Below are positions 25,101-29,380 of a DNA stretch of 29,380 nucleotides, piece after piece. Every line of letters begins with the position of its first letter. Within the stretch, counting starts at the first letter, position 1. A program made the position numbers and the translations under genes. The notes beneath the pieces are model-generated. The model saw nothing but the letters and a program-made list of their open reading frames with translations, searched no databases and had not been told where the DNA came from. The stretch is from positions 1 to 29,380 of the forward strand of contig DATMRT010000116.1 in NCBI GenBank assembly GCA_035565975.1, in the 5' to 3' direction. Origin of the DNA: Ga0077530 sp035565975. GTDB lineage: Bacteria; Pseudomonadota; Alphaproteobacteria; Rhizobiales; Hyphomicrobiaceae.

Positions 25101-25993
25101 GTCGTCAGCGAGGAGACCTGATCGGTGGTGAGGCCGACGATCGCCTTGATGTTGATCGCGGCGATCTCATCGGTCGTGAAGGTCGCGAGCTCTTCCGTGG
25201 TCATGCCCGCAAGTGCCGTCGAGCCGAGGGCGGCAATCTGCGTGCTGCTCAGGGCCTGCACTTGATCGGACGTGAATGCTTCAACCTGCGCGCTGCTCAG
25301 CGCCGCTACCTGCTTGGCATTCAATGCCGCGACTTGGCCCGTGGTGAGGGCCTCTACCTGTTCGGTCGAGAGCGCGGCGAGGTGCTTCGACGTCAGAGCG
25401 CCGATCTGGTCGGTGGTCAGCGCGGCAACCTGTTCCGTGGTCAGGGCCGCGACTTGGGCGGTGGTGAGGGCCGCGACCTGCTTGACGCCGAGGGCGGCGA
25501 CCATGTCGGTCGTCAGCGAGGCGATATGATCCGTGGACAAGCCGGCGATGGCCTTCGCGTTGATCGCGGCGACCTCATCGGCCGTGAAAGTGCCGAGCTC
25601 TTCTGTGGTCATGCTGCCGAGGGCCGCGGAGCCGAGCGCTGCGATCTGCGTGCTGTTGAGCGCCTGGACCTGTTCGGAGTCGAGGGCTTCGATCTGGCTC
25701 GAGTAGAGGGCGGCGACCTGCGCCGAAGAAAGGCCCGCAATCTGCGACGTGCCGAGAGCCTCCACCTGCTCGATCGTCAGGCCGGTGAGGGCCTTCGCGG
25801 TGATGGCACTTACCTGATCGGAACTCAGCGCCTGCAGATCTTCGGTCTCGATGGCGGCGATCTGATCGGAGCTCAACGCCTTGATCTGCGTCGGGCTCAG
25901 GGCCTGCATATCTTCCGTGGTCAGGGCCGCGATGGCGCTCGTGGAGAGCAGCTTGATCTGATTGACGGTCAGAGAAGAAACGATTGAAGCCAT
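22154..25993 (-). CDS. 1279-residue octad-repeat protein, probable surface or structural protein
   Basis: Almost the whole protein is made of 8-residue units of the form A-L-(T/S/N)-(T/S)-(D/E/K)-Q-(V/I)-(A/G/E). Seventeen units make a 136-residue super-repeat that recurs nine times without any insertion or deletion. Each super-repeat contains the variant run TMTTEEL-TFTTDEIA-AINIKA. No signal peptide, membrane anchor or Cys is visible, and Trp appears absent; Ser/Thr make up roughly a quarter of residues. T-T-D-Q resembles a helix N-cap box, so an alpha-solenoid or a beta-helix are both possible. I do not recognise the family. Without a Sec signal, export would need a type I-like route, or the protein stays inside. 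The ATG follows AAAGGG. GT41 lies downstream and a CtrA box upstream. Confidence 0.85.
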   Translation of the reverse strand: MASIVSSLTVNQIKLLSTSAIAALTTEDMQALSPTQIKALSSDQIAAIETEDLQALSSDQVSAITAKALTGLTIEQVEALGTSQIAGLSSAQVAALYSSQIEALDSEQVQALNSTQIAALGSAALGSMTTEELGTFTADEVAAINAKAIAGLSTDHIASLTTDMVAALGVKQVAALTTAQVAALTTEQVAALTTDQIGALTSKHLAALSTEQVEALTTGQVAALNAKQVAALSSAQVEAFTSDQVQALSSTQIAALGSTALAGMTTEELATFTTDEIAAINIKAIVGLTTDQVSSLTTDMVAALGVKQIAVLTSDQVAALTTEQIGALTSDQIGALSAKQLAALTTDQVAALSTGQVEALSSKQITALTSAQIGALDSEQVQALNSTQIAALGSAAIGAMTTEELATFTTDEIAAINIKAVTGLTTEQIASLGTDMVAAIGAKQVAVLSTDQVAALTTDQVAALTTAQIGALTTKQVAALSTDQVANLTTDQVGALNAKQIAAFSSAQVDALTSDQVQALSSTQIAALGSAALATMTTEELGTFTTDEIAAINIKAIAGLTTDQVSSLTTGMIEALNVKQIAALTTGQIAALGTDQIAALTTDQIAALSAKQLAALTTDQIAALTTEQVEALNAKQIAAFTSAQVDALGSEQVQALSSTQIAALSAASLGTMTTEELDTLTTDEIAAINIKAVAGLSTDQVASLTTDKVAALGVKQIAALTTGQIAALSTEQVGALTTEQIGALSAKQLAALTTDQLGALSTDQVGALSAKQIIALSSTQIDTLDSDQVQALGSAQIAALSSAALGTMTTDELATFTTDEIAAINVRAVTGLTTDQVASLTTDKVAALGVKQIAAMTTGQIAALTTDQIGALTTDQIVALTTKQLGALTTDQLGALTTDQVGALNAKQITALSSTQIGALDSDQVLALTSTQIAALSAASLSTMTTDELATLTTDEFAAINVKSITGLTTDQIASLTTDKVAALGVKQIAAMTTGQIAALTTDQIGALTTDQVVALTTKQLGALTSDQLGALTTEQVGALNAKQITALSSTQIDALDSDQVQALTSTQIAALSAAALGTMTTEELNTLTTDEIAAINTKAIAGLTTDQVASLTTDKVGALDVKQVAALTTDQIGALTTEQIEALSTDQIAALTAKQIAALTTDHVGALSTDQIAALSSKQIIALTSTQVEAFNSDQVASLNSTQIAALSSAAIDAMASDEIATFTTDEIAAISVNAVAGLSTDDIAALSTDQAGAFTTPQIQAMNSAQVEAVLAAYNSV
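22157..25970 (-). repeat. Nested tandem repeat: 24-bp units in an exact 408-bp super-repeat
   Basis: The block encoding TTDEIAAIN recurs at 22309, 22717, 23125, 23533, 23941, 24349, 24757, 25165 and 25573, each exactly 408 bases (17 x 24) apart. Adjacent copies around 22810-23220 and 23218-23628 are nearly identical, pointing to recent duplication, while end copies are more diverged. The repeat is fully coding and keeps one reading frame. Confidence 0.95.
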
Positions 25994-26553
25994 CGATGCG
26001 CCCTTTGTGTTATCCGATCAGCAACTTCATTCGCCTGCCGTCAGCCGCACGAAGACCCGCAAGCACAAAGGCGCTGAAGCGCGCCCGCGAACCTGCTGGC
26101 AACGTTAGTCCCGCGCTGCCGAACGTCGCAGCGGACGTCGCTAAGCCGGGCACCTGTCGGTCAGAACTTTGGGAAGTGAGGTCATGGCTCGAGCGAGCCA
26201 GCACGCAGGGATGCGCATCATGCAAACGGTGCCGGACGTGGCCCCGATCCCTACGCCAATCGTCGCGAACACCTTGCGCCAACAAGGTTGCGTGAAGCTG
26301 GTCCGGCATAGGCAGGGACCAACCCGTCGGCATCTCTCGCGGCCGAACGGAGTTTTGTTCAATTAGAGTTAATTTTGTATTAACGACGCTCCGGAATGGC
26401 ACAAGTCCGAGCCTCGGCTGCCGCTTCGGAGGGCTGCTGCGCGCCGCAAAAATTCCGTTCGCGTATTGCCTCCATGCGGCGGCGCGCGCAGCGCGTGGCC
26501 GGCGGATATGCGCTTACAAGTCGAGCGACCCGAGCCTTCGAGCGCTCGAATAC
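25994..26553. other. 560-bp intergenic region upstream of the repeat protein
   Basis: No gene is supported on either strand; the longest minus-strand frame (26010-26402) has unlikely composition and no ribosome site. The region holds an AT-rich patch at about 26350-26385 with a CtrA-type box, and a 14-base palindrome TTCGAGCGCTCGAA (26537-26550) three bases after the Cys-rich-protein stop. Confidence 0.5.
26369..26384. promoter_or_regulatory. CtrA-type binding site (TTAA-N7-TTAAC)
   Basis: TTAA-TTTTGTA-TTAAC is an exact match to the CtrA consensus of alphaproteobacteria. With the preceding G it is palindromic (GTTAAT-N5-ATTAAC), so it fits on both strands. It is about 375 bases upstream of the octad-repeat gene, the nearest gene reading away from it. 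CtrA control of that gene is inference. Confidence 0.6.
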
Positions 26554-26991
26554 TCACCGTGAGAGCGCCGCTGCCTCATCGAGCGCGCGCGCGCAATCGC
26601 GCGAGATGGCATCGCGCTGGCGGCTCAGGCAGGCGACGACGCGGCCGCCGCCCGGCAAAGTGGTCGCGCAGAGCCGCTTGGCGTCCGAGGCGCACGCGAA
26701 CATCGTGTTCTGGGCAGATTTCGCCTCGGTGACGAATCGGCGGCAGTCGGGCGAGAGCTTCTCTTGCTGGCTTATAAGGCACTGCGCAATCCGGCCGCCC
26801 CCAGGCGCGACGCCACCACACACGCGCGAAACATCGCCGCCGCAGACCTCGAGCGCGGCGCGCGCGAAGGCAAGGCCGGGGCGCCTTTCGAGGAGTTGGG
26901 CCTGAGCAAGGCCAGGGGTCAGCAATAGGGCCGCCGCGACGAGCGCGTGTGCCGCTCGGAACGTCGGGCGGAAGAAACTCGGGAGGGTCAT
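26554..26991 (-). CDS. Secreted Cys-rich-repeat protein (GLG1-type repeats)
   Basis: The 145-residue product has a signal peptide (about 1-31, core ALVAAALLLTPGLAQA). Two similar Cys-rich units follow. One spans about 49-87 (VCGGVAPGGGRIAQCLISQQ, then DCRRF); the other spans about 98-136 (LCATTLPGGGRVVACLSRQR, then DCARAL). Each has four cysteines spaced like the Cys-rich repeat first seen in eukaryotic Golgi protein GLG1 and common in proteobacterial periplasmic proteins of unknown function. The cysteines probably form disulfides. It is 80 bases downstream of the small secreted protein gene in the same direction, and they may be co-transcribed. Confidence 0.8.
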   Translation of the reverse strand: MTLPSFFRPTFRAAHALVAAALLLTPGLAQAQLLERRPGLAFARAALEVCGGDVSRVCGGVAPGGGRIAQCLISQQEKLSPDCRRFVTEAKSAQNTMFACASDAKRLCATTLPGGGRVVACLSRQRDAISRDCARALDEAAALSR

Positions 26992-27071
26992 GGCACCTTA
27001 TCCTTGGATCGAGCGATGGGGCCGCCGGGAAGGCGGCCCACACCAGGGAGGCACGTTGCGTCGTGTCCGCG

Positions 27072-27386
27072 TCAGTAGCGGCGATAGACGCGGGACCGCG
27101 TGGCCGAACCGCCGTTTGGGCCCGTGTACGTCGCCGTGGTCCGGCACCACGCGCCGCGGCATCCCGTTGTCCCTGACCGGCTAACCGTGTTGCCTGCGGG
27201 GCCTGTCCAGCGCTGCGTCGAGCTGCAGCGGTTTCCTGCGCACGAGCCCGAGCCTTGTGCGGAATAGACCCCGCCGTGCGGACCGACCACGGTCTTCGAG
27301 CGACTCCAGCTGTCGTGAGCACTGGCAGCGGTCGCTCCAGCGACCATGAAGACGGCACCGAGTGCGAGGGGCGCAAATCGTTTCAT
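27072..27386 (-). CDS. Small secreted protein with GP(x)G repeats, unknown function
   Basis: The 104-residue product has a clear signal peptide (MKRFAPLALGAVFMVAGATAA region, likely cleaved after ASA). The mature part of about 80 residues is rich in Ser, Thr, Gly and Arg. Three similar segments (KTVVGPHGGVYS, QRWTGPAGNTVS, ATYTGPNGGSAT) are separated by two Cys pairs, so it looks like a small disulfide-linked beta protein. I do not recognise a function. ATG 27386-27384 is chosen because AAGGAGAGA lies just upstream; an in-frame GTG six codons earlier has no such site. It is divergent from the two-component genes, so it could be one of their targets. Confidence 0.75.
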   Translation of the reverse strand: MKRFAPLALGAVFMVAGATAASAHDSWSRSKTVVGPHGGVYSAQGSGSCAGNRCSSTQRWTGPAGNTVSRSGTTGCRGAWCRTTATYTGPNGGSATRSRVYRRY

Positions 27387-27494
27387 GACATCTCTCTCCT
27401 TCACCTATCCCAAACAGTCCGTCGCCAAGGGGCGGCGACGTGAAGGAGAGTGCGCGTTAAGCTTTGCTGGGGTTTTGCAGCGTCGAGCCGCGAA

Positions 27495-27510
27495 TGTTAC
27501 GAAGTGTAAC
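27495..27510. promoter_or_regulatory. Possible response-regulator box
   Basis: TGTTAC-GAAG-TGTAAC is both a tandem pair with 10-base period, as bound by OmpR-type regulators, and a near inverted repeat (GTTAC-N5-GTAAC). It lies 52 bases before the response regulator start, in the divergent gap shared with the small secreted protein gene. Autoregulation is inference. Confidence 0.4.
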
Positions 27511-27562
27511 CACCCTACGGGACCGGTTTTCGGCGCGCTGGCGGTGCGATACGCTTGCCGAC

Positions 27563-28267
27563 ATGAGCCGAATACCCCGCGTGCTCGTCGTCGAGGACGA
27601 TCCCGAAATCCGCTCGCTGCTGAAGGACTATCTGCACCGGCAGGGTCTTCGCGTCGACGTCGCGGACGGCGGCGTTGCGTTCGATCGTCTGATCGCGCAG
27701 TACGGCGAGCCTGATCTGGTCGTGCTCGATCTCATGCTGCCTGGGGAGGACGGATTCTCCATTTGCCGGCGGCTCAGGGCAACATCGCAGGTCCCGGTGA
27801 TCATCCTCACCGCGCGCGGCGAGGATGTCGATCGCATTGTCGGCCTCGAGATGGGCGCCGATGATTACATACCGAAGCCGTTCAATCCGCGCGAGCTCGT
27901 CGCACGTATTCGCGCGGTGTTGCGGCGCATGGAGCGGCAGCAAGGCCAGCAGCATCGCCGCCTGGCCATAGGCGGGATGGTTGTCGACCTCGACGCGCGA
28001 CAGGTCCTGGATGCCGAGGGCGTCGAGATCACACTGACCAGCGCCGAGTATGAGCTTCTCGTCTGCTTCGTCACACGGCCCGGGCGCGTGTTGTCGCGCG
28101 ATCAGCTCATGGATTGGACACGAGGCCGGCGCTCCGATGCGCTCGACCGCACGATCGATGTCCAGGTCAGTCGCCTGCGCAAGAAGATCGAGAGCACCGG
28201 CACGCCGCTCATCAAGACCGTGCGCAGCGCCGGCTACATTCTAGCTGTGCCGGTCGAAGAGGTCTGA
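27563..28267 (+). CDS. OmpR-family response regulator
   Basis: The 234-residue product has a receiver domain (residues 5-118) with acidic pocket Glu11-Asp12-Asp13, phosphoacceptor Asp56 in VVLDLMLPGEDG, and the conserved PKPF lysine. A C-terminal winged-helix DNA-binding domain (about 138-232) follows, with ALDRTIDVQVSRLRKKIE and KTVRSAGYIL. It belongs to the OmpR/PhoB group; the signal is not evident from sequence. ATG 27563 gives the normal family start (MSRIPRVLVVEDD); the open frame runs back to 27464. The ribosome site is weak. The kinase gene starts one base after its TGA stop, so the pair forms one operon. Confidence 0.95.
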   Translation: MSRIPRVLVVEDDPEIRSLLKDYLHRQGLRVDVADGGVAFDRLIAQYGEPDLVVLDLMLPGEDGFSICRRLRATSQVPVIILTARGEDVDRIVGLEMGADDYIPKPFNPRELVARIRAVLRRMERQQGQQHRRLAIGGMVVDLDARQVLDAEGVEITLTSAEYELLVCFVTRPGRVLSRDQLMDWTRGRRSDALDRTIDVQVSRLRKKIESTGTPLIKTVRSAGYILAVPVEEV

Positions 28268-28268
28268 G

Positions 28269-29380
28269 ATGCTGGGCCGCTTGAGTTTCTTCGGCCGCGT
28301 CGTCCTGATCGTGCTGGCGCTGCTTGTCGCATTTGCGGCCCTCGGCCTCGTACTTGGGATTCTCGCGCGCGATCGGCGCGAGACCGGTGCTGAGCGCTTC
28401 CCGATTCCAGCGCAGGCGGCTGCGATCGTCGAGCTGATCGATGCGACGCCGCCGGCCGATCGCGCGCGGGTGCTCAAGGCCGTGACATCCGACACGTTCC
28501 ATGTGCGGATTGTCGGCGCATCGGAGGCAGGCTCTCTCGATGGCTCGCGGATGCCGGGTGTCGAATGGCTGCTCGGGCAGTATCTGGAGAGTCTGCCCGA
28601 TCGCGAGGTGCTTGCTTTCCGCCAGTCGAGCGAGCCGGCGCGCCCCATCGTGCGGCTGCTGGAACGCCTCAGTGGGGACCGGCGTGCGCCCATTTCCATT
28701 GCGGTCGCGCTGCTCGACGGCAACTACGCGGTCTTCGAGATACGCGGTGATGCCAGCCGCCGGGTATTCGGCATTCCGGTCGGTCTCGGCATCGGCCTGT
28801 TCGGCTGTCTCTTTGCCGCGACCGCGATGTGGGCCATTGCGCGCGAAGCACGTCCGCTGCGCGCGCTTGCACGGTCGCTGAGCCTGTTTGCCGGGGATGG
28901 CTTGCCGCGCGAGATCGAGCCGCGGGGCGCGCCGGAGATCCGCCGCCTGATCGCGACGACGAACGACATGCAGGGACGCATCTCGGCGCTGATCAAAGGG
29001 CGTACCATGCTGCTCGGCGCCATCAGCCACGATCTGAAGACGTACATCACGCGCCTCCGGCTCAGAGCCGAGACCATGGAGAATGAAGATCAGCGTGTGC
29101 GGGCCGAGCGCGATCTCGACGAGATGACGGCTCTGATCGACGATGCCCTGAGTGTCGCGCGCGGGGCGACCGTCTCCGATCGTCGCGAGTCGGTTGACTT
29201 GATGGCGCTCGTGACGGACGAGATCGTGCGCCGGCAGGACAACGCCATCGAATTTGCGGCGTGCTCTGAAAGCAAAGTCGCCGTCCATGGCGATCCGATC
29301 GCGCTTCGTCGCGTGATCGCGAACCTGATCGACAACGCGCGCGGGCATGGCAGCCGCTGCCGCGTCTCGCTCGGCCTCGT
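28269..29380 (+). CDS. Sensor histidine kinase, partial at the right edge
   Basis: The visible 370 codons encode a typical membrane sensor kinase. There is a first membrane segment at about 10-30, a periplasmic domain of about 135 residues, and a second segment at about 165-190. A HAMP-like linker follows (REARPLRALARSLSLFA). The histidine-box is AISHDLKTYITRLRLRAE, with His254 as likely phosphorylation site, and the first part of the ATPase domain carries the N-box NLIDNARGHG. The usual proline of the H-box (HDLRTPL) is replaced (KTYI). The G-boxes lie beyond the window. It partners the response regulator immediately upstream. The signal is unknown. Confidence 0.93.
   Translation, partial: MLGRLSFFGRVVLIVLALLVAFAALGLVLGILARDRRETGAERFPIPAQAAAIVELIDATPPADRARVLKAVTSDTFHVRIVGASEAGSLDGSRMPGVEWLLGQYLESLPDREVLAFRQSSEPARPIVRLLERLSGDRRAPISIAVALLDGNYAVFEIRGDASRRVFGIPVGLGIGLFGCLFAATAMWAIAREARPLRALARSLSLFAGDGLPREIEPRGAPEIRRLIATTNDMQGRISALIKGRTMLLGAISHDLKTYITRLRLRAETMENEDQRVRAERDLDEMTALIDDALSVARGATVSDRRESVDLMALVTDEIVRRQDNAIEFAACSESKVAVHGDPIALRRVIANLIDNARGHGSRCRVSLGL

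Noticed and set aside
22406..25987. Long plus-strand open frames (22406-24169 and 24854-25987) with Arg/Asp/Leu-rich repeats
   Set aside because: They are mirror frames of the 24-base coding repeat; the minus frame is continuous for 1279 codons with a sensible start, whereas the plus frames are broken and lack starts.
22154..25993. CRISPR or satellite-type non-coding repeat
   Set aside because: The repeats are contiguous, vary mainly in ways that keep the protein pattern, keep one reading frame throughout and have no spacers.
26010..26402. 130-codon minus-strand frame upstream of the repeat protein
   Set aside because: It covers the CtrA box and AT-rich promoter patch, lacks a ribosome site and has shadow-like composition.

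Overview
The window reads as chromosomal DNA of a GC-rich alphaproteobacterium, most likely order Hyphomicrobiales and possibly a Hyphomicrobium-like methylotroph. The clues are a C4-type 5-aminolevulinate synthase, a perfect CtrA-type box, dense short intergenic spacing, frequent GTG/TTG starts, and lone TonB plus B12 genes behind a cobalamin riboswitch. Genus level is inference only.

Layout. (1) 1-2690, minus strand: a cobalamin riboswitch controls a TonB-family protein, cobT, a 24-codon relic that begins like a cobC-type phosphatase, and cobS (cut by the left edge). (2) 2776-5808: an MmgE/PrpD-family gene diverges from gpmI (glycolysis). (3) 5807-5972: two related long hairpin repeats sit between the convergent gpmI and hemA, with both stop codons inside repeat arms. 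(4) 5968-18130: the centrepiece, two divergent operons. The minus-strand one encodes a pentaheme cytochrome c, an outer-membrane beta-barrel, a CcmI-like TPR protein and 5-aminolevulinate synthase. The plus-strand one encodes a 2Fe-2S/flavin reductase, a tetraheme cytochrome of c554 type, a membrane protein with the two-helix, two-by-two histidine pattern of a diheme cytochrome b, and a membrane-anchored decaheme cytochrome. Together they carry 19 CXXCH motifs plus a likely diheme b, with their own heme-supply and cytochrome-maturation genes. I could not match this gene set to a named pathway; it is the best candidate for an undescribed electron-transfer system. (5) 18143-19728: a type III polyketide synthase overlapped by an ICMT-type methyltransferase, probably making a methylated alkylpyrone or phenolic lipid. 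(6) 19963-25993: a 1279-residue protein built almost entirely from 8-residue units arranged in an exact 136-residue (408-bp) higher-order repeat, followed by a GT41 (SPINDLY/OGT-like) glycosyltransferase. Ser/Thr-rich repeats beside an O-glycosyltransferase suggest substrate and enzyme. A CtrA box lies upstream. (7) 26554-29380: a Cys-rich-repeat secreted protein, a small secreted protein, and a divergent OmpR-type response regulator/histidine kinase pair (kinase cut by the right edge).

RNA genes, CRISPR arrays, insertion sequences and tRNAs were not seen. Start sites were chosen from ribosome-binding sites and family length where possible, so several genes are shorter than their longest open frames.
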